DNA of 64,000 bases. It comes from Mytilisepta virgata. Its lineage: Eukaryota > Mollusca > Bivalvia > Mytilida > Mytilidae. The translations under genes were made by a program, and so were the position numbers. Shown one piece after another: positions 1 to 11,469 of the stretch (position 1 is the first letter of the stretch; the number at the start of each line of letters is the position of its first letter). Location: contig CM051520.1 of NCBI GenBank assembly GCA_028015205.1, positions 8,466,501 through 8,530,500 on the forward strand, in the 5' to 3' direction. A model generated the notes under the pieces. That model made no database searches and was not told the origin of the DNA. It worked only from the letters and a program-made list of their open reading frames with translations.

Positions 1-195
1 AAAAATTTCTGCGTCAACTAAATTGTCAATTACCAATTTTTTTGTAATTTGTTTTCTCATAGATTCTCTAAAATCTATTTGTAGATGTTTAACAAGCAAC
101 ACTAATTCTTCTTTCTTTAGTTTATCAAACCCTTTCAGATCTTGCGTTTTCAAAAATTTCCCAGCATCAAATGCGATTTTGTAGAATTTTGCTGG
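1..195 (-). CDS. LTR retrotransposon gag-like reading frame, 5' part (runs off window)
   Basis: On the minus strand a frame stays open from 195 to the window edge, about 65 codons, after a TAG at 198-196. The peptide begins PAKFYKIAFDAGKFL and continues with FDKLKKEELVLLVKHLQI, a charged helical stretch. It lies just inside a primer-binding site and an LTR, where gag of a Gypsy-type element should begin. No in-frame ATG follows the stop before residue 45, and a T-rich run ending in cag lies about 20 bases upstream of the open stretch. The true start may therefore be spliced, non-AUG or mutated. Assignment to gag rests on position and composition; no capsid or zinc-knuckle motif falls inside the window. 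Confidence 0.55.
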
Positions 196-244
196 CTAAA
201 TCTAATAAAAATACTGAAAAAAAATTAATAAGATATTAACGTTC

Positions 245-260
245 TGCCGGACGAGCCCCA
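245..260 (-). other. Primer-binding site, tRNA-Pro type
   Basis: Read on the minus strand this is TGGGGCTCGTCCGGCA. It matches the complement of the tRNA-Pro 3' end (TGGGGGCTCGTCCGGGA), but is one G short and has a change near the end. It sits six bases inside the LTR, where reverse transcription would be primed, and it fixes the element's orientation as minus. Confidence 0.75.
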
Positions 261-266
261 AATTTC

Positions 267-919
267 TGTTACGGCCAGAAATCACATTTAAATTGTAGCC
301 AACAAAAGACACAAATCAATAGTAAAATTTAACAAGATTTATTATTCACAAGTTTATTAGAAATATTATGCAAATTTAAATGTCAATTAAACTGTTAAAA
401 CATATGTCCGATCCTTTTGGTCTTTTCTTTATCAGGAATTCTTCTCTTCACTGTTGCGGGAATCCAAACAGAATATTATGTCAATAAGTCACAATCTAGT
501 ATGATGTAGTTAACGTAATAAAAGTGTCAATCCAACATCTGAGAACACTAAAATGTTAATGTCTAATCTGAAAATCTAACTTTAGTGTCTGTATATATAT
601 AGTTGTCATAAAAATCTCTAGAACACTGTAGAAAAGAAACTCCTAGAAAACTGTAGAACGGAAACTCCTAGAATACGGTAGAAGTTTGAATTACACATCG
701 TATATTATGATCATTCCATAATTATTATGTAAGTCAAATAGAAAGTTCTAATCATTCCATCAGTATCTATGATTGTTTCCGTGATTTCTAAACTGCACAG
801 TTATAACATTATTTGGTAAACAACTATAAGTATTTTGTAAGCATATTATACATGTAATAAGGCCACACAAAACAAATTAGGCTAAGATGAATAAATATAA
901 TAATTACAATAGCATAACA
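267..919 (-). mobile_element. LTR of a Gypsy-type retrotransposon (5' LTR on minus strand)
   Basis: The block starts TGTTACGGCC and ends CATAACA, giving the TGTTA...TAACA ends expected of an LTR. It aligns over its length with the copy at 5228-5839. The primer-binding site and gag-like frame follow on the lower-coordinate side, so this is the 5' LTR of an element whose body continues off the left edge. Inside are short near-repeats around 600-690 of the type GAAACTCCTAGAA. The two copies differ by small insertions and deletions, so they are not from one recent burst. Confidence 0.8.
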
Positions 920-1034
920 TCTATAAATTACAAAATTATGTAAAGTGTTTTCTATGCTTATTTTTTGGGTTTTCAGGGTAATACAACACGATGAGGAGTG
1001 ATTAATAAAGTTGATATGTTGAATATATACAGTG

Positions 1035-1390
1035 CACTTTAACAGTGATTATCCAAACTTTGTTCAGCAGAAAATCGATAAAGAATTAGCATTAGGAAGA
1101 ATAGCCGGTCCATTTATTACCCACCAATGTCCACATTCAGGGTATCCCCAATTGGGGTGGTAACAAAAAAAGCAAAGAATGAATATCGGTTAATTCATCA
1201 TTTATCATACCCAGAAGATTTTTCTGTTAATCATTTTATAGATGAAAATTTATGTTCAGTTCAGATACAAAATTTGATAAGGCAATGGATATGGTGGAAC
1301 GACTAGGCAGGAAATGCTGAGCTGCCAAAAGTGATATTCAAAGAGCTTTTCGTTTATTGCCAATAAATGTTAAAAAAAAGCATGTAAACC
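1035..1390 (+). pseudogene. DIRS-type reverse transcriptase fragment
   Basis: Frames joined by eye read KIDKELALGRIAGPF, then a stretch like VSPIGVVTKKAKNEYRLIHH, then LSYPEDFSVNHFIDENLCSV and SDIQRAFRLLPIN. This order (a basic GRIAGPF block, the P.G..PK-like block, L.YP....N.FI, then the D..RAFR catalytic region) is that of DIRS-element reverse transcriptases. Frame changes and the loss of all later motifs show a dead 5'-and-3'-truncated piece. It belongs to the same class as the larger relic at 43.6-46 kb but to a different sequence lineage. Confidence 0.65.
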
Positions 1391-1438
1391 TGTAAAATGG
1401 ACCAGACGTTTTTTCTAGCTAGTTACTGTGAATTCGCA
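1363..1438 (+). repeat. Direct repeat, copy 1 of 2
   Basis: This about 75-base segment (TAAACCTGTAAAATGGACCA as its core) recurs in the same orientation at 1663-1735 with a handful of differences. Copy 1 follows directly on the DIRS reverse-transcriptase scrap. The intervening 225 bases hold no recognisable gene. Confidence 0.8.
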
Positions 1439-1662
1439 TTATTCTATAAACCAAAACATATTTTACATGGACGAAACAATGTCTTGAAAATAAAGTGAAA
1501 AGCATTTATCGAAAGTGGAAGGATCTGCAATCTCTGATTTATTTATATTTATCCTAATTGCGTATTTTATTTTTAACTTTATAATGATATTTTTATTGCA
1601 AGGATTATAGAACATAAAATTAGTATACCTATGTCAATTTTAGAGAATTAAATCATTGTTGC

Positions 1663-1735
1663 ATAAATGTTAAAAAAACATGTAAACCTGTAAAGTGGAC
1701 CAAACGTTTTTCTAGCTATTTACTGTGGATTTGCA
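1663..1735 (+). repeat. Direct repeat, copy 2 of 2
   Basis: Second copy of the segment at 1363-1438. The pair could be a local tandem duplication or direct repeats belonging to one inserted element. Confidence 0.8.
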
Positions 1736-1738
1736 CGA

Positions 1739-3300
1739 AATTTACCTAAAATATCTTAAATTTTCTTTTAAATCTATTCTGCAGTAAAAACCAATTCTAC
1801 GATTTTTCCAAAAAAAAATTAAATGTTATAATCATGAAAATTTCCTTTCTTTTGATGTATTATTTGCATGGTGTTACCGAATTTGTTTGTTATACATCAG
1901 CCGTTGAAAAGGAGTTGCCGACTACAAAAATAACGTCAATAGAATGGATTTCACGACGTCACGTCTTTCTTTGCAAAGTTAATGTCACATACATAATTAA
2001 TCAGTCGAAACAAAAACCAACTAAATAGAGGTATCTTTTTATGATGCATACTTGGACACGAATGCGCTTTATAGAAATATGAAATTAAAAAAATTGTCTG
2101 AAAAGAAATTACGTTTATAACATTCTACGGATAACAGGAAAGCTTTCTGAAATGTCTGGAATATTATATAAGAGCATATTTTTTATTTTCTGTATACGAT
2201 TCATTGATTTTGCTAAAATTAGGACAACACATGCAAAGTGACGTTGCTGGATATGTATAAATTTTGTATCCAGTAGGTTTAAAATTTTTGATGTTATGGA
2301 AATACCTAATTGTTTCTTGAAATTTACAGATTATATATAAAGTCTGGAGTCTTCATCAGGAAATCAGCTGCCGGAGTATGTGGGACACACATGTCTTCTC
2401 AAATAATTGTTCTTTTCCAACCTAGCGGAATGTAATAAATTCCAATCTAGCTTTACCAGTCAGCTTTGGTATTTTGACCAAAATCATTAGCTTATCAGCT
2501 ATTTTCGCAGTTTTATCGCAGAGTGAAATAAAGCAAGTATTTTAAATAAGTATATTGTACATGATAAAATGCGTTATTTATCGAAAATCACAAGATTAGG
2601 AAGTGGGATATCTTTGAAACATTGACCTTTAACCATGTTAACTGAGGCACAAAAATTGATACCCGGGAATATATAATAAGAATCCGCAATATGCCCTAGT
2701 CATTGTGTTTGATGTCAAATTAGCTCATTGCTTAGAAATGTTTTTAAAATGATTTTGCATAATCTACAAATTATCAAATTTGTTCTTGTTTTACAGTTAT
2801 CAAAGGAAAAGTTTCCAGTTTGAAGTTTGAAGGTGCATATGTAATGTACACTGTGGAAGTACTAAATAGTTTTAGAGTAAAGATACATTTTATATTCTGG
2901 CAAAAATAATTATTTTCATCATCAATATACTTATATGACTACGTTTTGTATATTAACGTTTCAGATTGTAACTTATTGAAATTCGATTACGAAAATGGGT
3001 CAATTTTTACACAAAGATAGCCTCTTCAGCTGACGCTAGAAATCTTACATTTATACATTTAAACAAAAGACATCATGTCTTCGGTAAATAACCAAACAAA
3101 TAATAGATGTACTATGAAGATATAAATTAATACATGACATTTGCCAAAAAAAAATTTTAAAAAAAATTCGCCAGATATCAAACATTTAGAAACAAGTTAA
3201 AGTTCAAATGATCATTTAATTTACAAAACATTTTATTAATGTATTCTTTACAAATCGAATTAATTGGATAATTTAAATGAGGAAGAAAAAAACTAGAAAT
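1739..3300. other. AT-rich non-coding stretch, nothing recognised
   Basis: No long frame, repeat array or RNA signature is visible. The 64-codon frame at 1834-2028 has no recognisable domain. Confidence 0.5.
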
Positions 3301-3305
3301 CTCAT

Positions 3306-3446
3306 ACACGTTACACGATTATAAACACACGTACACGATTCACACGTTACAGGCACATGATCCGCACGTTACAGGCATATGATCCGCACGTTACAGGCAC
3401 ATGATCCGCAAGTTACACGCACATGTGTCGCACTTTACACGATTCA
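3306..3446. repeat. 22-bp minisatellite
   Basis: Units resembling GATCCGCACGTTACAGGCACAT are repeated head to tail. Three are near-perfect between 3358 and 3425, with decayed units on either side (ACACGTTACACGATT variants). Confidence 0.85.
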
Positions 3447-5055
3447 TTTGGCAGTCTACACGTTCAACCAAGTGTGCGCAGTGATCAATCAAATGGGAAT
3501 GATGATTTGAATATCAACAGAGATTGAAAAATAACTCTGACCAAGAAGGTCATAGGGCAATAATTTCTAACTGTTGACTTCATCGAGGTTTAACAATTTG
3601 TAGTTTATATTAAAATTAACAAAATCGCCTTTGTAATTTTGATGATATTTTGAAGTTTGACAATTTTTTTTTTTTGTTAGGGAGACATCAAGCAGTATAG
3701 ATCCGTTCATTTAGTCAAATTGGTGTGTTTGGAATACGTTTTGAAATAGGAAAAACTTACCATATATCAGATACATAATATATGTTTGGACTGCATATTA
3801 TGGTTAATCTTTACAAATTTATTTTATTCATACTGAATAATGATTATCATCTAAAATTTTAATATGTTTGGTAACAATTTATTTCTTTATTTTTCGTTAT
3901 TTTCGACTCTCTGTTCGGAATAAGCGGTTACATTTACAAAAAAATATATATGTTTTTTAATCAGTGCATACGATATTCTTTAGCTTTATTCAAAATATCT
4001 AATTCTCTAATTAAATAATCCCAACATTACGACGATTTGCTTGTAATAGGCACATTAAAGGTATTGTTAAATGAACAAATGCAAGATCATTAAATTAAAA
4101 AAAAATACCATCAATTAGAAATTGAATCTTTTTGTTGATAGTGTGGTTTTGCAACTTTCCAATGATTTTGGTAGACCATCATTAAATATATTTATAAATA
4201 AGTTCAAATAGTCTTTTGGAAGAATTGTCTCGGAGACAATTACAAGAATAGGAAAATAAAAACAAATAAAGAAAATTTTAAATGGAAAACACAACAAACA
4301 AAATAGATATAGAGAAATATATCACAAATTGTGTAGAATCTCACATATCGACGATTACAGTTATTGCTCCAGTGATTTAATGAAGAGTCAGTTTTTCTAA
4401 TTCAAAAATAATGATTCCCTCAATGAAGAAGGTAAGTTTAATTATGCAACAATAACAGTCCCATGTCATACCATAGAATACAAACATCTAGTAAACAGCT
4501 ATCTAAACGGGTGTTTTCCTGGGAGTCGATAACTGGAGTTAGCCATTATACAAAGTATCAAACCAAGACATTACCAAAAAAATAAATAAGCTCATTTTTT
4601 CATGATTTTATGAAGTAAAGACAGGTATGGAGTATTGAAACATCTAATTGTTGGTAGAACTCAGAATGGAATGGAATTCCAAGATCCACCCAAATATCAC
4701 TAATCAAAGGAACATTCACAACATGCTGAAACATTAAAAAAATTGAAAAATGTAAAGATCACTGAAGTAAATTTCATCGTTTAAATATTGTGAACGTCCA
4801 TGTATAAACTAAGCCTTTATCTATGTTCCAGGCTACTACAATCATATATCACAGGAAGATAATTTCAATTTTGAAAATGTGAAATTCAATCCAAATTCCC
4901 CACCTGTTATAATTTCAGGAAGATCTGAATGTCTTAAAGGTTTCATTGTTATATTGTGTCTGTCCACTGCAGTCCTCTTCAACTCAAACGCTAAATCTGT
5001 TTCATACAATGAAACAAACTTTAAAAAGCAAAAATAACGACTGTGAAATAAACTC
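3447..5055. other. AT-rich non-coding stretch, nothing recognised
   Basis: No gene or structured repeat was recognised. The small minus-strand frames at 4115-4297 and 4842-5111 carry no motif and look like chance. Confidence 0.5.
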
Positions 5056-5059
5056 GGAT

Positions 5060-5207
5060 ATACTACCTTGAATACTACTTGGGTAATACTTGACCATCGG
5101 ATAAAATACATCGAGTACTACTTGAGCTTCAGATAAAATACCTAGAGTAATACTTGATAAAATATCTTGAGTAATACTTGAGCATTGAATAAAATACATT
5201 ATTACCG
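5060..5207. repeat. About 32-bp minisatellite
   Basis: Four to five imperfect units of the type TAATACTTGA...GATAAAATACAT..GAG lie in tandem, with unit lengths between 24 and 32 bases. The solo LTR at 5228 begins about 20 bases beyond the last unit. Confidence 0.75.
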
Positions 5208-5227
5208 GCTAATATACATCTAGGTAG

Positions 5228-5839
5228 TGTTACGGCCGAAATCACCTTTAAATTGTAGCCAACAAAAGACACAAATCAATAATAAAATTTAACAAGATTT
5301 ATTATATACAAAGTTTACAAAAAGTATTACACAAAAAAAAAATGTCAACTTAACTGTTCAAAATCCTGTTTTTTCTTGATCCGGAATTCTGGTCACTGTT
5401 GCCTGAATCCAAACGGAATATTATATCCAATCAGTCACAATCTAGTATGATGTAACGAAAATAAAAGTATGTCAATGATGATGTGTGAAACGTAAATAAA
5501 TCCAACAGCTGAGAACACAAGAATGTCTATCTGTGGTCCGATAAATGATGTTCTGAAAGTCTAACTTTCTTGTCCGTATATATACTGTAGAACGGAAACT
5601 TCTGGAATACGGTAGAAGTTCGAATCACACTATAATTATTACGTAAGTCAAATAGAAAGTTCTAGTCATTCCACCAGTATCCATTATTGTTCCAGTGATT
5701 TCTAAACTGCGCAGTTATAACATTATTTGGTAAACAACTATAAGTATTATGTAAACATAGTATACATGTTATAAGGCTACGCAAAACAAATTAGGCCAAG
5801 ATAAATAAATATAAATATAATAATTACAATATCATAACA
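5228..5839 (-). mobile_element. Solo LTR with GTAG target-site duplication
   Basis: This 612-base block aligns end to end with the LTR at 267-919, with the same TGTTACGGCC start and CATAACA end. It has no element body on either side. The flanking bases are GTAG at 5224-5227 and GTAG at 5840-5843, a clean 4-base target duplication. A complete element therefore inserted here and recombined between its LTRs. Orientation is taken from the related copy, which has a primer-binding site. Confidence 0.85.
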
Positions 5840-5843
5840 GTAG

Positions 5844-6159
5844 TTATTAAATTTAAATTCTATAACAGCAGCAGTGTTATCATATACGGTTTTACATCGT
5901 CAAATATTGTACATGGTCCATGGATTTTTTTTTTTAAAAACATCAAAGCTGCTCATAATTATTCAATACTCATAAAATGGAACCTTAAATGCAAGTTTTT
6001 ATATTTGTTTAATACCATGTAATTTCAGAGTGAAGCAAACTAAATATAAGTTTAAAATAGCCTTTCTGATGCTTAATTTGACTTTGTTATATAAAATTGA
6101 TATCATACAACGCTTTTTGCGAGTCAATGTTTTAGGTCAAAACGATTTCAAGAGTTGTA
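5844..6159. other. AT-rich non-coding stretch, nothing recognised
   Basis: Nothing could be assigned between the solo LTR and the next dispersed repeat. Confidence 0.5.
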
Positions 6160-6160
6160 A

Positions 6161-6300
6161 ATAAACAACAAAATGGATCACAAGCACGGTCAACAATGGC
6201 ATACCAAACAAACATAATCACAACGGAGAGTCAGGAAGGTCTGACTTTCACAGAAACTGAAAAATGGTGGGGTTAAAACGGTTTATGAGTGACCAAAATT
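6161..6300 (-). repeat. Dispersed repeat family D, copy 1
   Basis: Contains the shared string AACAAAATGGAT..., then a GGTCAACAATGGCATACCAA-like block and a GAGAGTCAGGAAGGTCTGACTT block. Related copies lie at 8150-8245, 17936-18100, 43328-43420, 55790-55940 and 56235-56420. It has no coding signal and is probably a non-autonomous element or the end of a larger one. Strand labels in this family are relative only. Confidence 0.6.
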
Positions 6301-7078
6301 CTTCCACATCAATCCTGACACTCTGGTGTATGTTAGTATGTTTGAACTGGCGTGAAACCTATATTTAAAAAGTACTATAATTATAAACATCTTACATTTT
6401 TATACTAAGGAGTGTCTATTTTATTACTCGTACTTCTCCGATGTAATCTGTATGGAAATCTACATATCTGGTGTATCAAATTTTAACATCGTCCTGGTTT
6501 TCCCACAGTTATGATAGACAAGTGGTGTTTATCCCATATCTGTTATTTCATGTTTATAACATTGTTTGATACAAGTGTCTATGTACTCTACATGAATTTA
6601 TAACAAGATTGCTATAGATGGCCAATGTCATCCACTCTTATAATAAAATAACAAAAATAACAAGACAGAAAAGTCAAGAATTACTTAACTAATCTTATCC
6701 GAGACATTGATATATACCTTTGATATTTATTTCATTACAATATGTTGAGGCCTGTAGATGAAAGAACGCTTATGAAGCCAATTTTTCCATATTAACTACA
6801 GGAAAATTTACTTGTCGATGCTGGTTTTCAAACAGGTCAAACACAATACTGATATGAACCTTTGACATATATTTCAATCAAATCTGTTAAGACATGTAGA
6901 CCCTTAACAAAGTCAGTTTTTCAATACTTTTACCGTTCCAAGAAAATTAAACAGTCTGTTCTGGTTTTTGAACTTGTCCAATACATTAAAATTTTAGCAC
7001 CGGTGCGAGTGCAAGATACGGAAATACCGGACACCGTGAGATTAGCCGAATAAGAAAAAACTAATCTTACCAGTCTGA
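6301..7078. other. Non-coding stretch, nothing recognised
   Basis: No domain or repeat unit was recognised. The 63-codon frame at 6862-7053 has no recognisable content. Confidence 0.45.
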
Positions 7079-7225
7079 GTAAAGTCAAGAAATACCAAAA
7101 GGATATTCGAAGGAGAGAAAAATCGGAACAACTGACAAACTCAGGAGAACAACGAAGGCAAGACCAAAACAATACATGCACTACAATTAAAAACTAAAAA
7201 CATATGAACAACACTAACCCCACCA
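7079..7225 (-). mobile_element. PLE family A, 3'-terminal fragment
   Basis: Matches, in reverse, the 3' terminal segment shared by all family A PLE copies here (TTGTAGTGCATGTATTGTTTTGG ... CTTTGGTATTTCTTGACTT in sense). Only untranslated sequence is kept. Severe 5' truncation is normal for retroelements. Confidence 0.75.
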
Positions 7226-7335
7226 ATCTTGCACAAGTTATTAATTTGAGAAAAATAAAAATAAAAGCACTAACTCCCAATCTTGCACAAGTTATGAATT
7301 TGGGAAAAATAGAAATAAAAACACTAACTATTCCC
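7211..7335. repeat. Tandem duplication, about 57 bp
   Basis: CACTAAC...CAATCTTGCACAAGTTAT.AATTTG.GAAAAATA.AAATAAAA occurs twice head to tail. It overlaps the end of the PLE fragment, so the duplication came after the insertion or includes its edge. Confidence 0.75.
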
Positions 7336-8022
7336 CATCCCAGTTTCTATTTTAATAAATGTCAATTACCCAAACAAAATTAAGATACTTTAGAAATAAA
7401 TGTTACAAATATGAAATTGTATGTAGTTCTGTAAAATTTTCTACTTTTAAAAATGATTTTAAATTTATACTGGTCTCTCATGAATACTGTCGACGTCTAA
7501 TGAACTCCATGATGAAATACCATTTAATCGTTTATGAGATTGTTTTTTCATATTTCGTTTAACAGAATGACATTATACAACGAACAGCCTCGAAAGCCAT
7601 AGCTAGTTTTTACATTTAAAACGAGTCATGCTGTTCTTTCTATCCAACTTCTGTACTGTCAAGCCAATTTGAACTTTTCTGGTTAACAATCATCTTGTTG
7701 TTAATCATATTTTTTACTGCAATCGTTCTATTTGTGCAGTCAAAATGCGATGACAGTATATGTACAAGTGACTTACTGTATAGAACATTGAAACCTACTT
7801 GACCTGAACGAACAGACTTACTGACTTAAATCTTTAGAAGAAATGTTAATACTTATTCTCTTGTAACTTACTTTTTATTGTTTGCAGCCAAAATGTCCTT
7901 TATTGTAAATATGCGACTTTCAATGGTATACCTGATCATCAATCTTTGAAAAGGCGAGTTCTCCCGCCAAATCAATTGGGGCTTCTTGAGGGTAAGAAAC
8001 GTTTAAATGATTTGGAAATTGT
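7336..8022. other. Non-coding stretch, nothing recognised
   Basis: The 67-codon plus-strand frame at 7359-7562 has no recognisable domain. No repeat was seen. Confidence 0.45.
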
Positions 8023-8095
8023 AAGCGGTATCGAGCAATGCCACCAAAGATTGCAGTAAAGCGGTATCGAGCAATGCCACCAAAGATTGCAGTAT
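8023..8095. repeat. Perfect 36-bp tandem duplication
   Basis: AGCGGTATCGAGCAATGCCA followed by CCAAAGATTGCAGTAA occurs twice in succession without a mismatch, which indicates a recent event. Confidence 0.9.
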
Positions 8096-8149
8096 AAAGA
8101 CAAAAACAGTTCACTGATTTGACATAAAACTTCATTCTATGTTCGTCTT

Positions 8150-8245
8150 ATGTGCATTTTGTGTTATTTTGTGCCTAAGGACCAGTCTATTGATTAGTAT
8201 CTCTGTATCATTGTTGACCTTCTATTGTTCAAATAAAAAATGATT
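8150..8245 (+). repeat. Dispersed repeat family D, copy 2 (opposite orientation)
   Basis: Reads TTTGTGTTATTTTGTGCC...GATTAGTATCTCTGTATCATT...TTGACCTTCTATTGTTC. This is the reverse-strand version of the segment at 56235-56420 and 6161-6300. Confidence 0.5.
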
Positions 8246-8790
8246 GCAAAAAGCCAAAATCCGTCGAAGGACAAGGCTTTCAATTAGGCACATATACTAG
8301 TATCCTAATTGTTAAAACATTTTACAACTTTATAACAGAATTTGGACTAAATGTACCAAAATACGAACAATATGTTTATGTCAACAGCATGTCAATATCT
8401 TCATAACGATTTTGTCATTCGCAGTAATTTGAAACGAAACCTATGATTTTTGACGAAGGTCTTTTTGTTGTTCTTTCTTCTACTCATAGGGGAAAGTAAA
8501 ACTTCACAGTATAATTTTCGATAAAGTCAGATGTCATATGTAAGAATTAACAAATCATCAATTTACTTAATCATTTATTATTTAAAGCTAAGCTATTGTC
8601 TTCAATTTCACAAAATACTTCAGCAGTAACTATATTTAGATGCAGTTTGACCAATTACATTGTCCGGTGGTATCTTTTCTACAAATTGCATTCTTTTCAT
8701 AGCATTCGTTGGCAGTATCCCAGTAACATTCTTTTCCACTACCAGTGTTTCCAAGAACAATCTGTAATGAAAGGTGTAGTTACCAATATT
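8246..8790. other. Non-coding stretch, nothing recognised
   Basis: AT-rich, with no gene signal before the minisatellite that follows. Confidence 0.45.
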
Positions 8791-8794
8791 CAGA

Positions 8795-9052
8795 AAAATA
8801 AATGTCAGAAAGATTTAGCATCAATAGGTTTACGAAATTCAAATCAAAAATGTCAGGAGGATTTAGCATCAATACGTGTACGAAATTGAAATCAACAATG
8901 TCAGAAAGATTTAGCATCAATAGGTGTACGAAATTCACATCAACAATGTCAGAAAGATTTAGCATCAATAGGTATACGAAATTCAAATCAACAATGTCAG
9001 AAGGATTTAGCATCAATAGGTGTACGAAATTCAAATCAACAATGTCATAAAA
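8795..9052. repeat. 48-bp minisatellite, open in a frame on both strands
   Basis: About five units of 48 bases (AATGTCAGAAAGATTTAGCA then TCAATAGGTGTACGAAATTC...). Because 48 is a multiple of three, the array reads as a repeated 16-residue peptide on the plus strand (MSERFSINR.TKF.ST) and also stays open on the minus strand. The open frames are a consequence of the period and are not good evidence for a gene. Confidence 0.9.
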
Positions 9053-11469
9053 CTAACCCAACATTATCGACAAGAGATCGATTGTGAGATAGAATGCTAA
9101 CCTAGAATTGACACAGCACGGATTATCAAGGATCAGGGAATTTTCGTAGCCATCAGATGACCCCCAAACGGGAGAGATCATTTGCGTCGACAGAGGAAGC
9201 ATCGCCTACTAAACAGAACTATGAACAAATGAAAAAAGAGAGTTTCAGGTCCTTATCTAGAAATTATCACATTTGCATTTTCAGCACATGTTACGAAATC
9301 GAGATTTCTTTTTATTACAAAAAACATTCCATCTTTTAAATTAAATTTATTTAAAGAGAAAAAATTTATCAAGGACACATCAAGGATACATTTTACCCAT
9401 GACAGATATTGCCTTGTAGTTTTTAATATATAATTTCTCCAAAACATACAAATAAGAAATTTACAAACAATTGAAATGAAAAAACACTATTTTCAGTTAG
9501 TTGTTTGTTGACGCTAGATAGTCGACATGTTAAACTTGAAGTAGATATCTACATCGTATTGGGTAAGTATTATTTACACAATTGACTTCACGATTTAAGA
9601 TATTTAAATAAAACAAGCGCAACGCGCGAGTTGTTTAAATATGTTAACGGGTAGACGTTGTGTAAATTATTTGTAACAGAAATGTGTTTGACAGACACAT
9701 ATAATATGAATATTCAAAGCGACAATACACATTTTAAAACTGAAAGGACTACACTTAAAAATTCATTTTTTGTTGGATTTTTTTCTAATTTGATAATTCT
9801 TATTTTGATATTGAAAATAATTTCTATAAGTACTCGTATGTAGTCGGGAAGAAATGTTATATAATTTGTATCATATTTGTTTATTTGGTAGGAAAGCACT
9901 TTTATTCCACTGATATTTGTGGTTTATTTCCATTGTATTAGCATGTTCCAGGAAACAAAATATCACAAATATTTAAATTAGAAGGCGGAGCTCTGTCCAT
10001 AGATTTTGTATGTTATTCCATGGTTTTGCCCCTCCCAACTCCATTAGATATATGTGGAAATTTTCACATTTTCACAAAACCATGGAATAATATTATAATT
10101 TGGATATTGTACCATTATTTACGACCCTTTCAACATTTAAGTGATTTATTACGGGAAAAGATGAAAGAAAAAAAATTGACATTTTGGATACATCATTTTT
10201 GTACGAGCGTTCGGTTTAAACCCTTGTTCCAAATATGTCATGATTTACATTTGTATCACAGGTTCATTTGTAAAACTAACCTTTAAAGTCGCTGAGCTCT
10301 ATTTGTCTGCAAATTTCACTAAGGCCGGCATGGCTGATGTATAAAAACTATGTATGTAATTTAGTTTTTAAATAAAAATCTGTCTTGTTCGTTACTTAGG
10401 TATTTTTGCTGTTTTGTGCTTGTATTGGCATCTGCACACTTTTTAAATCTTTCTGCAATGTTGCCTAGCAAAAGGGGGAGGATGGGCATGAGGAAATGCT
10501 GTCATGGGGTAGCGTAAATGAAATATTAGAGAAATTTGTTATATTTTTGTTATGAATTTGATATAATTTCCATCTTTCTGATTTCGCCAATGTCTAATTA
10601 TAATCTATCACTTTATTTTAATAGTATTAATATTTAAGCTAATGCACTTGTAAGTTTGAACTATAGTGGCATTTCCTTATTTGAATTAGAAAAGTGTCGT
10701 TTTTCTCGTTACCATTTACCCAAAGATCATCTACTCTTAACTCTTTCAGAAAACATTATTTACATCTTTGAATATTTTTACTCTGAACCAATATCTAAAA
10801 CTGACTAGGATATGAAAAGTCAGGCGACAAAAAACCTGAAAGAGGTAAATATATTAAGAAAACAAATTAACATAATGTGAAAATATGTGGGAATGACTTA
10901 TAAGGTTTACATAACATTTCTGACAATTACAATATGTAAATAATTATTACCTTACACCCGTTCTTACACGTATTACTGTATAAACCGTTTGTGAGAGAAT
11001 TTCTCTGGTACTTCGTCAAGGCAGCCCATTCACTAATCCAATTACAGCTAAGGATACTCTTACCATTACCTTAGGATATAAATATAATAATACACTCTCT
11101 CGGAACACATACATTGTAGAAATATCAATAATCTTAGGTTTTGTAGTTCTTCTTTTTGTTTGGCAACGTTTAGAAATTGTATTCCTTTTTGTGTGTGAGT
11201 GACCGAATTGTCCCAGTAATTTGTCATAAGGGTGACCACTTGGGTTATGAGATCGACCTATATCTTGGCAAGGTAGGCTAGATTTCCTGGTACCTAATTA
11301 TTCATAAATAAATGTAAGTTATTTCGAATATCTTTAAAGCAAATATAACATTTCTATCTTTTGCCACGTGCCTCATAAAATACACATTCCAATTAAGCTC
11401 GTCTCAAGCCGACGTCATGTATTTTTGATAATTTCCTCCATAGTAACGCATAAATGGCCATCACTCAAG
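9053..11469. other. Non-coding stretch with small inverted repeats
   Basis: No gene was recognised. It holds a palindromic stretch around 9600-9641 (ATATTTAAAT...AAGCGCAACGCGC...TTTAAATAT) and the inverted repeat at 10013-10090, listed separately. Confidence 0.5.
10013..10090. repeat. Inverted repeat, 16-bp perfect arms
   Basis: TTATTCCATGGTTTTG at 10013-10028 is matched by its reverse complement CAAAACCATGGAATAA at 10075-10090, with a 46-base loop. It could form a hairpin or be the remnant of a small fold-back element. Confidence 0.8.

Noticed and set aside
8780..9050. The repeat peptide of the 48-bp minisatellite as a protein-coding gene.
   Set aside because: Frames are open on both strands because the period is a multiple of three, and no start context or flanking coding sequence is seen.
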